Source of the DNA: Hericium rajendrae
Lineage: Eukaryota; Basidiomycota; Agaricomycetes; Russulales; Hericiaceae
Direction of reading: 5' to 3'
DNA length: 64,000 nt
Assembly: GCA_033439255.1 (NCBI GenBank)
Contig: CM065886.1
Span: forward strand, 1,178,001 to 1,242,000
The translations under genes and the position numbers were made by a program. The notes beneath the pieces are model-generated. The model did not search any database. It was not told the DNA's origin and saw nothing but the letters and a program-made list of their open reading frames with translations. Numbering within the stretch: the stretch's first letter is position 1; every line of letters begins with the position of its first letter. Shown one piece after another: positions 41,387 through 53,429 of the stretch.

Positions 41387-43140
41387 GTGGAGGTACAGAT
41401 GGCCGCTGGAAGCCAGCCGCCTCCTGAACCCCCTCCTCCGGCTCGCACGTCAGAGGAACCGTTGGCCGCAGGAAGCCGGCAGCCTCCGGAACCTCCCCCG
41501 CAGGCTCCTTCGCCTGAGGAGCCTTGGGGCCCCAAGACCGCGGAAGCACCTGATCCCACTGTCTACCCTTCGCAGCAGATGCACGATCTCCTCGACGTCG
41601 GCCAACTCCCTCCTCATCTCCATGAGCGAGCATGGGAGATGCTTAGCCGTCGTCAGTGCGCTTTTGGGTTCGACGGTCGCCTGGGGCAGCACCCTGCACG
41701 CGTCCATATCCGCACGGAAGACGGCCAAGTGCCTATCGCGGTCCCGATGTACGGAGCCTCCCCAGCTAAATGCACAGTGATGGACGAACAGCTCGATAAA
41801 TGGTTCGAGCAGGGCATTATTGAACCTTCTCGCAGCCCTTGGAGCGCCCCGGTGGTTATTGTCTATCGTAACAATAAGCCGCGGTTCTGTGTGGACTACC
41901 GCAAGCTCAACGCCGTCACCATTCCGGACGAGTTTCTGATCCCTCGACAATTGGAGATTCTAGCCTTGCTCTCCGGCTCCCAAGTCCTCTCGTCTCTCGA
42001 CGCCCTGTCGGGCTTCACGCAACTCGAAATGGCGCTGGAAGATATCGAGAAAACTGCGTTTCGCACGCACCGCGGCCTCCATCAATTCAGGCGCATGCCT
42101 TTCGGCCTCCAGAATGGCCCGTTCATCTTTCAACGGGTCATGCAGGGCATCCTCACCCCTTATCTCTGGTTATTTTGCCTCGTCTACATTGACGACATCG
42201 TCGTCTATTCCCGGAGCCATGAGGAGCATATCGACCATCTCAATAAAGTCCTGGGCGCGGTCGAGGAGGCCGGGCTCACATTGAGCCCCTCTAAGTGCCA
42301 TATGTTTTATAGTTTCATTATCTTGCTTGGTCACAAAGTGTCTCGACTCGGTTTGTCCACCCACAAGTCCAAAGTCGAGAAAATCCTGCAGCTATCTTGC
42401 CCTACCAAGGTCGCCGACCTGCGCATGTTCCTTGGGATGGCCATGTATTTTTCTGCTTTCATTCCGCATTATGCCAGCATCGCGACGCCGCTCTTCCAAC
42501 TGACCCGGAAGGGCGTACGATGGGCCTGGGGGGCTGTGGAGGAGGAAGCCTTCTCCGTGGTCAAACAGGCCCTTGCCTCCACTCCAGTCCTTGGCCATCC
42601 CATGCAGGGATCGCCGTATTGCCTCTATTCAGACGCGTCCGGGGACGGTCTTGGTTGCACGTTGCAACAGGTTCAATCCGTCCGCGTCGCCGACCTCCGC
42701 GGCACACGCGCGTATGACCGTCTCTGCAAGGCCTTCCAAGGGGGTAAGCCCGTGCTGAAGCTCACTGTTTCTCTTTCCTCCGTACTCAATGACACTGCCC
42801 GTCCTCTGCCTTGGGGGGCTTCCCTTGATGACACCGTCGTCCAGGTCGAACGCGTCATTGCATACTGGAGCCGCACTTTCAAGCCGGCCGAACGCAATTA
42901 TTCCGCGACCAAGCGCAAAGCTCTCGCAGCTAAGGAGGGCCTGGTTAAATTCCAGCCTTTCCTTGAGGGGGAAAAGGTGTTGCTCGTCATGGACCATGCC
43001 GCCCTGCAATGGGCGTGTACGTACGAGAATAATAATCGCCGCCTTGCCGCTTGGGGCACCATCTTCTCAGCCTACCAGCCCTTCCTCGAGATTATCCACC
43101 GTCCGGGTCGCATTCATTCGAATGTTGATCCACTATCACG
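41387..43140 (+). CDS. Gypsy2 reverse transcriptase and RNase H (fossil)
   Basis: A Pro-rich start leads to a Ty3-type reverse transcriptase: KWFEQGIIEPSRSPWSAPVV, CVDYRKLNAVTIPDEFLIPR, LDALSGFTQLEM, FGLQNGPFIFQRVM and the catalytic YIDD (42185-42196). RNase H follows, with LYSDASGDGLG, YSATKRKALAAKEGLVK and NVDPLSRL. These copy element RNA into DNA and remove the RNA strand. Confidence 0.9.
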
Positions 43141-43739
43141 CCTCCTCCAGCACGTCCCGTCGTACGACGTGCCTCTCGACGATGACGTTCCATCTTTGCA
43201 TACCAACCGCGAGGCTGCCGCGACCGCGGAAGAACGCGCTGATCAGGCCCCCGCCGCGCGTATGGCCACCTTCTGCGTGACCACCCTGGACGAGGCAGTG
43301 GAGGCCACCACCCCGTCCTGCTTCATCACTCAGACCCGCCGCCAGTACAAGGTCGCGCAATGCCGGTCCAAGGGGGGCGCTGCGGAGGTTCCATCATCCG
43401 TTGCAGTGAACCCTACAACCGAGACCGAACTCCCTGCATCGAGTTCCCCTCTGCTAGACCCTTACGAGGCCCAATCGAAATGGGAATCGGACCACGCTCC
43501 TCCCTCTATCCACGTCCACATCGACGCGGTCTACAGAGATCGTTTCTTGGCAGGATACGAGTCGGACCGAGCGTTCCACTCCAAGTGGTCTGAGCTGGAA
43601 GCTGGCTCAGGCTCTTGGAATGCGGGCGAACAATACTTCAAGGATGCGCAAGGACTCCTCTTCTTCCGTAATGCGGACTTCCAACCTCGCCTCTGCGTAC
43701 CGAAACGGAACATTCATCCTTATTAATCCAGAGCCATGA

Positions 43740-45000
43740 GTCCCCGTTCGAGTCCACGCATGCGGGACCAGAAAAACTGTGGCTCATTCTCAGCAGCAAG
43801 TTTTTCTGGCCTGGCATGAAGAAGGACATCCTCGCCTTCTGCTCGACATGCGACGTCTGTCAAAAGACGAAGCCCTCGAACTTTTCTAAATTTGGCAAGC
43901 TGCTTCCAAATCCTATACCGAGTCGCCCGTATGAATCCATCTCTATGGACTTCATCACCGGCCTGCCCTGGTCGGACGATTTCAATGCCGTTTTGGTCTT
44001 CGTGGATCGCATGTCCAAGCATGTTCAGTTTATTCCTACAACTACGGGATTAAATTCGGACGGCTTCGCTCGTCTTTTTGTCAAGAATATCGCATGTCAC
44101 TTTGGTTTGCCCGACAGCATAGTTACGGACAGGGATCCTAGGTGGACCTCCGACTTCTGGAAGGGTATTGCGAAATACCTCAAAACCAAGATGTCTCTGT
44201 TGTCATCTCATCACCCACAACATGACGGTCAAACGGAGATTGTTAACCAGAAACTCGAAATCATGTTGCGTGCGTACGTCGCTAACGACAAATCGTCCTG
44301 GGCATCATGGCTACATTTGCTGGAGCACGCCTACAATTCCACTCTGCATTCTTCCACGGGAGCTCTGCCGTATTTAGTCCTCTATGGCTTCATTCCCAAG
44401 GGCACTATGGATTTCCTATCTCCAGTGCTCACGGACTCCGTGGGGACCCCGCAATCCGCACTCCTTGCGGGAGATGTCCGCACCTTCCTCGAGCTCTTCC
44501 ACCTACATCGCGAAAGCGCCCGCACTGCCATCGCCTGCGCTCAAGTCAAACAGGCGGACTCGTACAACTGAAACCGCCGACTTCTTGACTTGAAGCCTGG
44601 GGACCTTGTGCTGGTTAATCCTCACTCTCTCGAGTGGATTGAATCAAAAGGGGAGTTTTCTAAGCTGACTCAACGCGCTATAGGACCCTTCGCGGTACAG
44701 GAGCGTATCAACCCAAATGTGTATCGTCTCGACATGACCGACAAGTACCCCGGTTCCAACGTATTCAACATCGAACACCTCAAAAGATACCAAGCCGCCC
44801 CCGAGACCGGAGACAGTCGTGCTTGTTTGCCCGAGACGCGCCTCCACAAACCTGCTAGCGAGGAATATCAAGTCGAAAAGATAGTCGGCCACCGTTTCGA
44901 TAAACGTCGCCGGCAGATGCTTTACCTCGTTCGTTGGGAAGGGTATTCACCTCAATTCGACCTGTGGCTCACCGCGCGCGACTTGTGCAACATGCCCCGT
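43740..45000 (+). CDS. Gypsy2 integrase and chromodomain (fossil)
   Basis: A zinc-binding end (CSTCDVCQKTK) precedes the core with D (SMDFITGLPW), D (VTDRDPRW) and E (HDGQTEIVNQ). A GPFAVQE... barrel and then a chromodomain follow: EEYQVEKIVGHRF, YLVRWEGYSPQFDLWLT. Chromodomain integrases of chromoviruses steer insertion to modified histones; that role is inferred here. Confidence 0.88.
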
Positions 45001-45199
45001 CGACTGTTTGCGTACCGCCAAACTCACCAAATTTAATCCCATCCTTTTCCGCGGCCGGCCCGTACTTTGCCGGCCAGCCGGCGCGCGCGCGCGTGCACCG
45101 CCGGCATTCGCCGGCGGAGCTCGAACCTTATTCTTCCAGTCCCAACGTGCGTCGAACTCTACCTCTCTCTTTCTCTTCGCACTCATCTGGAACGCTCGT

Positions 45200-48100
45200 G
45201 GGAGGCTCACGTCACGTTCCACGACTTCTTTCCTCTTTCTCCCTCTCTACTTCCCTTCGATGTCTTGCCTTCCGTCTTCTTCGTCTTCTTCGGTACCGAC
45301 GCCTGCCCTGCTGGCCTCTCTACTCCCTCTTTCTCTCCGTATCATTGAAAGGCGGCCTCTTCGGCTGTATCACGCCGACTCGCATTTCGTCCCGCGCGGC
45401 CGTGACGGCCGCGACCTTGACGTGGTTACCAGCCCCCATCCGTCTAGCCAATGGGTTTCCTTCTCTGATACCTATCCCGATCCCTTCGCCGACCTTCGCC
45501 CTCCGCCGTCAGGCCCTCAAAACGCATATCTCTATGTTCCTCCACCCGTGCCCGGTGCGACTCTGCATGGCGTTGAGCCTACCTGGCACGACCCCCGCGT
45601 GCCCCTGGTTCGCTTACCGCCCCCTGCCGGTCACCCGCACCTGGACGTCTTGGATCTATGATCCTCGCGTGTCTTCGGCCTGGATCTCCGGGCCTCCCGA
45701 GGTTTCGCGCATCGACGCGCAGTGCCTTCTTGACATCGATCGGGACAGCGCCGAAGTGCAGGCGGTGGGCTCCGCTCTAGCCCAGCACCTTGGCATCGCC
45801 CATGCCCCCAGTGACGTTCCGCAGTGTACGCAATGGCCGTCTCTCCGCTCCGTGGATGAGCACTGCCTGACCCTTTCTCTCGTCCGCCGCCGCATCCTGG
45901 AGTGGCGCGGTTTCGTCGCGTGGTTACTGGCTCACGTGGGCGAGCACTGGCAGACGCTGCCGGTGCCCGGCTCCTGGGTCCTCAGCATCGAATCCTGGGG
46001 GCTGATCGATCTCGAACCGGTCGGCGTCATCGTCGACCTCGCCGTGCCCGATGGGGACCTTCCGCACCTTGGGGATCTCCTCCGTCACACTGTCCCAGTC
46101 CGTTACCTTTGGATCTGCGACTACGAGGCACCGCGTTTCGCTCATGTGGCCGCCCTTCATCTGGATCGCCTGCACGCCATCGACTGGCAGGAATACCAGG
46201 CCCGCCGCACACGATCTCGCCAAGCCAAGAAGAAGCGCACCAAGGCAGCCTCCACCGCCGCATGGTGTTCTTGGAACGACCAGCCCCGTCAAGATGGCGC
46301 CAGCAGCTCCAACCCGCACCGTGCGCCTCAGCCGCCGCAGAACGTCAAGGACCCATGGATCTATCGATACCAGGATGCGTGCACCGACACGACTTTCGAG
46401 GTGGTCTTGCAAGCTCGCGCTCGGCGTGAGAGCTTTCGCGAGCATTTCCTCTTGTTATACGCCTTCCCGGAGAAGCGGGTCGCCACGTACATCGGTGACG
46501 AGGACCCGTCCCCCGAGCAGCGCGCCGCTGGCCCATCCAAAGTTCACGAGGCCTGGGAGGCGGCTGCCCGTCTAGGTCCCCACGTCTCTAACCTGGTGGG
46601 TTTCGCTAGTGGCGCGGTGCCCCGACATCTGCAGGCGGATGCTGCCACAGACTTGTCCGCCGGGCCGCCTGCCCCTGCCATTGCCCCGTCCGCACCTGAT
46701 CACGCTCCGCTCTCTGCTCCGCCCTCGTGCGCCGGCTCTCCGCCCCTGCCCCCTCCGTCGAAGGGCAAAGCTCGACAGCGTACCCCGAGCCCTCTGCTTG
46801 CCCCTGCCGCGCCGCGGGAGGACGATCTCGAGTCGGCCATCAGCCTTGATGACGAGGCTGACCATGAGTTCTTCGCGGCCCTGGAAGCCTCCACGCGGGA
46901 AGCTCGCGTGGCGGCGGACACCACACATCTGGCCGCCTCTGCTAGTACAATGCCGGCGGGCCCCTCCTCCGCCACCCTGGGTGCCTCCGGGGTCCCGGAC
47001 GCCCTGGCCGCCGTCGTTCCCATGATCGTCTTTCTGCCCGCCTCCTCGCCGTTGTCGCCTGTCGCGTCGCCGCCCGGCCCCCTCGCGGGTGCCCCCGGCC
47101 TGCGTCATCGTCCCAGCTGCTGGGACATTCGCCCGGCTGAGCCTTCTCGGGCACCGCGCCCGCCGCCATCGCTCCTGCTGCCCCCACCGCGCCGCCTGCC
47201 CCTCGAAGCCCGCCTCACGGACGCCACGCTGCTCCAATGCATGGCCACGCCCGAGCAAGCCGGTCCTGACGCCATGGACGTCGACCCGCCATCTGCGCCC
47301 CTTCTGGACCGTTTCCAGCCGCCGTCCGCGCCGGCCCTCCTCGCTCGCATCTCGTCTGAGGAGCCCTCAGCGTCTGCCTCCCGCACCTCGTGTGCACCCC
47401 CGGCCATGCTGATGCTGCCCTGCACCTCTACGCCGGCGGTCACCAGCGTTTCGGCGCTGTTCACTCCTGCAGCACCGGCGGGCACGCCTTCCCTATGTTC
47501 TCGCCTCGCCGTCATCCACCCCCTAGAGCCCCCGTCGCTGCGCACTTCCCATCATGCTGGCCCGGTCCACGTTCCCACCTTCCCCTCGTCCGCGGCGCGC
47601 GGCACGCTCTACTTCGATTATAGGGGTATGATCCACGTTGCGTTGCATCGCCGCGAGCACCCGGGCGAACCGACCGGTGAACTCGTGCGTTGGCTCCTGG
47701 GTCGTGGGATCACCTTCGTCTGGCGCGTTCCCATGCCTCCTGCGGTTACCGCTGTCGTGTCCCCCTCCGACGGTCCGCCTTTCGCCGCGCCCCCGTCGTC
47801 CCTCTCCGCCTACGAGGCATCCGTGCGCGCCGTCCTGCGTCGCCCCCACGCCTGCCACTGGCTTCAGTGCGGGGGGCTCGCCTGGCGGCTCGCACTCCAC
47901 TATGGGCCACCCGATATCCTCGACCGTGCCGTCACCGGGCCTTCCCCTCACACCACTACTCTCGGCCTCGGCATGGGGTGCGATGTGCCCGTCCCCAGCA
48001 TTGGTGACGCGACCTCCCCCGCCGAGGACGACGCGCTCGTCGGCCTCAACGCCTCCACGTTGGTCTGGCCTAGCCTGCAGCTCTGGGAGTCCACGGTCAT

Positions 48101-48347
48101 GTGGGTCGGTGAATGGTCCGCGCCCGCGGAGTACTGGTTCATGACTCGCATCGCGGACTTAGCGGCCGGATGTGACGTCTTCCTGACCGACCGCCTCTGG
48201 CGCCGCCAGCTACACCGGTCCATGCAGGGCCGAGAGCGCACCGCGAGCACCAAACACAGGTCGGATCGGCACGCGATGGAGCTGGTGGCCGGGTACGCAG
48301 ATGCCGCCTCGGTCGCCATGCTTTCTTTCGCTCCGCCTTCACATTAG
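45200..48347 (+). CDS. Gypsy2 extra ORF downstream of the chromodomain
   Basis: A frame open from before 45200 to the TAG at 48345-48347, about 1,000 residues, lying between pol and the 3' LTR where env sits in retroviruses. It has no signal peptide or membrane anchor that I can see. The first 400 residues are globular-looking (WRGFVAWLLAHVGEHWQTLP, VRYLWICDYEAPRFAHV), the middle is Ala/Pro/Ser-rich, and the C-terminal 250 residues carry TLYFDYRGMIHVALHRR, CGGLAWRLALHYG and EYWFMTRIADLAAG. That C-terminal pattern (CGGxxWRLAL ... W ... C/EYWFxxRL) I recall from many mushroom hypothetical proteins, function unknown. The start cannot be fixed from sequence. Confidence 0.6.
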
Positions 48348-48429
48348 GTGGTTGGCACGGTTGTTCTATTTTTTTTTTAGGGCATATCTATTGTAGGTCT
48401 TAGCCATATCCTTCTTGACTGGGGGGCTT

Positions 48430-50038
48430 TGTGGCGCGGGACCCCAAGGGACCCCAGGACCCAATGCAACTCGACGCGGGCGGACGCGTCTCAACAGTCC
48501 GGGGCACCGGGATCACGTGCAGGATAGTCAAGTCGGACTTGTCTTGGTACTGTACAGTAGTGGACCTTCAATATCTTTTCTTGTACTTTACCGACGTCCT
48601 CGCAGAGGACGACGGTATCTATCTACACTATCGCTTTTGCTCAATTCTATTCTCTTCTCTCTGATCCTCTTAATGAGCGCTCGTTCGCTCACCTTCCACC
48701 GCTAGCTCCGACTTCTCGTTAAGGTAACGGAGGCGCGCCCACAGAAGTAAACACGCTGATGCACCCTTTAGCGCGCCTTGCAACGGCATTGCCTACTCCC
48801 CGCTTCCTTGCCCGTCCCGCTTCACTTCACCTCAGCCGCACCAAGTCCGCCCACCGCGACGTTGCTCCCCGCACAGGACAAGCGCCCCCACGGGTTCGGG
48901 ACCGACCGGGTTGGACTAAAGCCGGTGTCCCATGGTCCGATGCACCGAACGGGCCGGAGATCAACCGGCCGGACGAGTCAGTGGCACAGGAACAGAAGCG
49001 CACCCAGAGAACCACCCGGCTCAATCAACGCGCCCTCGAACGCCCACACGCCCCCGGATCATGAGCGACGCCTGCGACAGTGCACTACTGACATCATCCC
49101 AGCCATTCCAGCTCGATGCGCCCGCTGTTCCCGACGCACGCCCTGGGCGATGTTGTAAGGTGGCGCCTTTGATTCGTTCATACCACGCGCACGCCCTCTG
49201 CCCTGCACGGGCCGAGCCGCAACAACTCCACTCGCCAAGGGACCCAGAGCAGGCAGGATCAGGAAGGAATTGGAGATTGGGTCGGTCAGCGGGAGGTTGT
49301 CGTAGAAAGTCGCACCAGGCCGCCTGAGGCGGCCTTGCCCATTTGTACCGTAGCTACTGACTTGGAGAATCAGAACAGAGTCTGCCTTTTTCCCCTCAGA
49401 GCTCAGATCTCACAAAGCCCATTGTTTGACGTTCTCACAGTCAGCCTCTAAGCACGTCTCAGACGTAGCTCTTCTCATTTTCTCGTGTCGCTCATCGTAT
49501 TCATCGTACTCGTCGCCGCACCGTTATCTACAAGCCGTATCACCTAAGACCCGTGAGTCTTGTCGTACCATCATCGTCCCTAGCAGAACCGCATCGGAAG
49601 TCGCCCGCGCGCAGCAAGCTCACCCTCCGCGGTCTTGCTCCCCTACCCGTAGTACGATCACCCGTCAGCTACACGTCTCGGCGCTCCCCTCTTGAGATAC
49701 TTGGTCCCCTCGCACCCCCCGGTACTCTGTTGGTTTTGGTTTTGGCTGCCGCCTCCATTCCCAGGGTCCACACATCAACGCCCAACGTGTTGACTTCGCT
49801 GGTGCACTCTCCTTCTCTCTCTTTCTTTAGATCGACGCTCTTCCGCGTTGAGTCTCGAGGGAAGCTCTCGAGGACTCTTCGTCGGTAACTCGTCTCCCTC
49901 TTCTCGTCGAGGCAGGGAAGCTCTCCCGATGAAACGAGGCACCTGTCGTTCGACTCCAGGGCCGACTCACACCATTGTTCCTCTCTCCATTCGCCAGGTT
50001 CCTCGAAGGGATTCTGTACTCTTGGACTAAGTGTCACA
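48430..50038 (+). repeat. Gypsy2 3' LTR with a solo LTR inside
   Basis: The LTR is 48430-48756 plus 49782-50038 with the inserted solo LTR and its target duplication between. The run just before it, TGGGGGGCTT, is the likely plus-strand primer site. Confidence 0.88.
48757..49777. mobile_element. Solo LTR nested in the Gypsy2 3' LTR
   Basis: 1,021 bp absent from the 5' LTR of Gypsy2. Starts TGATG, ends CATCA, and is flanked by ACGC on both sides (48753-48756, 49778-49781). No internal element parts are present, as expected after LTR-LTR recombination. The parent family does not occur elsewhere in the window. Confidence 0.78.
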
Positions 50039-50955
50039 CAGCTCAGAGTCCTGAATGAAGACCCTGGAGTGTCCGATTCGCGGCAAAGCAGTCAGGGTCA
50101 TGAATTTGATGGTAGAGAGGAACCGTAAGTGTGCTCCTTAGAAACATTCGATCTGTCAAGTACTGACTATACGTCGAGACCTCCGTATGAAGCTGGCGAC
50201 GCTTTTTCAGAGTCGAGACCTTCATTTTCTGGTCCATCATCCTCATCGGCCGACTCCGGAGGCAGCTCAGCACCCAGGCCGACTCCACGTTCGCAGGCAT
50301 CATCCTCGATCCCACGCTCAAATTCCCAGGCTCAAGACGCTGCTGGTCTCTCCGGAGAGGCTTCCGTTCCTATTTTTGCACCAAGCGAGGAGCCTGTCAC
50401 GCCTCGGAGCAGGAAGAATAAGCACAAGGCTTGGGCTGTCTTCATCGGGAGATGTCCAGAGATATATCTTACATGGTAAGTCGTCTCAAAGCCTTTATCC
50501 CTTCTCCTCTTGACTTTCATTGGCTTCTTCAGGGAGGATGCTGAAAAGCAGGTGCACAGAGCCGGTAAATGTGATTATCTCTCATTCAACTCTGTTGAAG
50601 AGGCGGAGGCAGAATATCGGCATCAGATGGCAATGCCGTCCGGGATTATTGCCAAGGGCTCGACCGTCTAAATGAAATTGATGATGTAGTTGAATATATT
50701 CAGAAATACAGGTTCCCTTCCACAGTGTCATGTCGAAGTCGTCCCTAAGCTAACCTCAATAACTAAGCAAAATTCGCTGCATGCATTTGATGGTTGCAGC
50801 CTGTCAGAAATAAGTATACATACTCAATGCGACCCTCGTAGCCCGAAGCACCTTGCCCTCTCTGATCCCACCCTTTTTTCGACATTGCAATCGGTGAGTC
50901 TGCCCTTTTTTTCCACCTCCATTGCTCTTTGTTGACTCGTCTCTAGACGTCTAGC

Positions 50956-53084
50956 ATGCCTCGGAAACCTACAGGAAACCCTCCCGGATGACCCTCCTGG
51001 GCATTCGGTGTTCGTGGAGAGTTCCTTGAGGAACTTATTCCTCAGTATAAGATCACCGTCGAAAAGGACCGCAATAGCACCACGTCGTTCTTCAACCGAA
51101 CTGCACACTTAATGGTTAAAAAGTTTACCCTCGAAAAGGCCATCGAGGGCGAGCTTCCTGATAACCTCCCGGATGTCAGTCCATCCGCCGCGGATGAAGA
51201 GAGTGACGAGGAGGACTTGACGGAGGCCGAGCGCAAGGAGAAGTATGATAAGTTCATCGAGCTTCGCACTGTGAGTTTTATCACTTTTTTTGCTGTCAAG
51301 ATGGTGGCCTAACTTGTAACGATTTCTATAGAAAATATCGAAGTGGTTTCCATATAGGATGCGAAAATTGGAGGCTCAGAGTGGCCCTGGTGCTACCGAC
51401 AGCAGTGGGGCCCAGGCAGCATTCACCGCCTTGATCCGCCAACATGTCAAGCCTCCTCGCAGGGAGGCTGAACTTCATCTTTATTCTCGCCTACACTGGG
51501 AGACACGCATCAAGCCCGCCTTCGAGGCCGAGATGTCACGGCGTGGTTTGAACCCAGACAGGGCAAGCCGTGATATCAACCTGAAGAACGAAGTCACGCG
51601 CAACCAGTACCGGGATGGTGAGTCTGAAGAGTTCCGCGACAGCATCAAGGCCTTGGTGGAGGAATGCCACACGGCTGCCATGGCTGACTACAACAAGCAC
51701 TTCGAGGAACCCATTGACGTGGAGGCACAAGCTTGGTAAGTCCTTCAGCGACGGCGAATAATAAGCTTGTTCTTATATAGTATCTTCGGTGCAGGTCCTT
51801 GAACTCCACGTTCTTATTCCTGCAACCCTTGGCCGATATTGTGGTGCAGAGATATGGATGGGTTGCGATGATCCTCCTGACCGGGCCTGGATCTGGATCT
51901 GGAAGTGAAGAGATAGACATGTTGAGGTGAGTCTAAGTTCCATATTCAATGAATCCGGTTGTTTATGTGTTTCCATCTAGCATTCACTCCACTCATGTCC
52001 GTGGGGTGATAGACGAGATGTGGCCCCAGTACGATCGCCAGGGATTCAATCAAGCTTGCAACTCACTTAGGAACTTCGGGCAGGCCGTCTTTGGTACGTG
52101 ATTATCTTGTTACGAATCAGACTTCACCAGGCTAACTCAGTATCTTTACTAGCTGCTGCGGCCAATGTGGCTCGTACATCTGACGATCTCTCTGGACCTT
52201 CGACCATGGGTCCGGCCAGTTCCAGCTCTACCACAGGTCCGACCATTCCCAGCATCATCGTTGACTCACCTACCGACTCGCCGTCGTCCTCGGTGGAGAC
52301 ACTGGTGAATGCTAGCACAGCTGACCTGCATACGGGACTTCTTCGGCCTCCATGCAGCAATGACAGGAACAGTCATGGATCTCAGTCTCCTGGCACTAGC
52401 ACAGATACTTTTGGGATCCCAAAAAGCCAGGCGCCGCCTGGTACGTCTGACGCGCCAGCATCCACTGCTCGTTTGAGCTCGAGCCCAGACCAAACACTGA
52501 CAGCGTTGCCTGGATCAACGCCTCTCCCTACCCCAGCGCCCTCACCTACGACGTCACCCACAAAGACGAACTCATCCACGATGACATCCACAACAACACC
52601 GACAGCTTCACGTCCAGTTTCTATGTCACCTTCGGCGTCGACCTCCCCGACAGTCTTCCATTCCGTTTCACGTGTTGGTCCTCGCCCTGCTGGTCCTCGC
52701 CCTGTTTTGCCTGTAGCACTGTATCCCACTCGCCCCCTGGCAGCTCTGCTGTCTTCTGCATCCACTCAGTCAGTCAGTGCATCTCAGACGTCAACAAGCC
52801 TTAAGTTCAGCCCACCCTCTATTGTCACGGATCGCTCCATTTCTCTCCGCCTTCTTCTCTGCCATCAAGGCATCGTGTCGGTCATGTGCTCCAGCAGCCC
52901 CATCACATGTTCACTTCCTCACATGACCTGGGGCTATCCTTCACCCATGCCCTTGTTCCCCTTTGGGACATCCTATTGTTCTCCCTCCCATTGTTCTCCT
53001 TTTGGCCACCATTGTTCTCACTCTATTGTTCGACCCATTATGGTGTCCATTGTTCTTTTCCCATTGTCGTCCCAGTACTTATAG
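50956..53084 (+). pseudogene. Agaricomycete conserved gene of unknown function, with an early stop
   Basis: Exons 50956-51270, 51332-51735, 51795-51926, 51981-52093 and 52153 onward share one phase. The protein starts MPRKPTGNPPG, then PSWAFGVRGEFLEELIPQYK, an acidic stretch, KISKWFPYRMRKLE, VKPPRREAELHLYSRLHW, FLFLQPLADIVVQRYGWV, TGPGSGSGSEEIDML and HSTHVRGVIDEMWP. That order matches a family I remember as common, unnamed and restricted to mushrooms. The tail is Ser/Thr/Pro-rich and low complexity. A TGA at 50989-50991 stands where the family usually has a basic residue after NPPG; CGA to TGA at a CpG would explain it. Upstream, GTGAGT at about 50895 and TAG at 50947 mark an intron, so the true start may be earlier. 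The 3' end may be overrun by Gypsy3. Confidence 0.6.
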
Positions 53085-53429
53085 GCTCCCTGTCGCTCGC
53101 CTATTTCCCTAGATTGTCCATTTCGTCTGTACCGTACTGTACCTCCAATACAGGTCACTGCGCTGCTAGTCGCTCTCTGCTCTCTCACTCCCATCATTGC
53201 TGGTGACTTGGGTGGTTCTCTGCTGTCTACGACCGAGTCTTGACACCTGGACAATCTCTCATACACCCGCCTCACCTCCCTACTATCGCCCATCATACCT
53301 TTCTTCTTTGAACCCTTCACCGCTGACATCTTCACTGAATCTCGACATCCATTCCATCAACCTCATCTCCCCTTTCCCATCGCCAACACCATCGAGGGCA
53401 GTGCACTCATCCCCCTCCTCCGCTATTGT

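Larger units (their letters stand above)
33429..50038 (+). mobile_element. Ty3/Gypsy chromovirus (Gypsy2) with nested elements
   Basis: A 16.6 kb element flanked by CAGCT at 33424-33428 and 50039-50043. LTRs begin TGTGGCGCGGG and end GTCACA. Parts in order: gag with a Gly-Pro repeat, zinc knuckle, protease, reverse transcriptase, RNase H, integrase, chromodomain, an extra ORF, 3' LTR. It holds DNA element D in the coding region and a solo LTR in the 3' LTR. The LTRs differ by about 24 sites in 584 bp (about 4%), all transitions, so it is clearly older than Gypsy1 or was hit by cytosine deamination. The coding region is broken in several places, perhaps four to six. Confidence 0.92.
32810..50671 (+). 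pseudogene. Viroplasmin-like (RNase H1 N-terminal type) two-domain gene, split by Gypsy2
   Basis: Exons 32810-33161, 33211-33271 and 33318-33428 precede Gypsy2; the third exon resumes after it to 50125, followed by about 50161-50474 and 50533-50671 (stop TAA). Domain 1 is SFYVVYAGRRMGVFNYR then INAYVQGLEDAVWAEYP; domain 2 is AWAVFIGRCPEIYLTW then EDAEKQVHRAGKCDYLSFNS and EEAEAEY. Both follow the Caulimovirus viroplasmin / RNase H1 hybrid-binding fold: VV.xGR..G.. strand, Trp, QV.G..., aromatic-rich helix with AxxxY. Such domains bind RNA-DNA hybrids or double-stranded RNA. Between them is an acidic repeat (APDDADEEAPDDTNEEA) and a Ser/Pro linker. I know similar small genes from mushrooms but no assigned function. 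Gypsy2 inserted in exon 3 with a CAGCT duplication, so a normal transcript is unlikely. Confidence 0.7.

Noticed and set aside
44934-48347. Gypsy2 downstream ORF as a retroviral envelope
   Set aside because: No signal peptide, furin-like site, fusion peptide or membrane anchor is visible; the C-terminus looks like a soluble mushroom-type domain.
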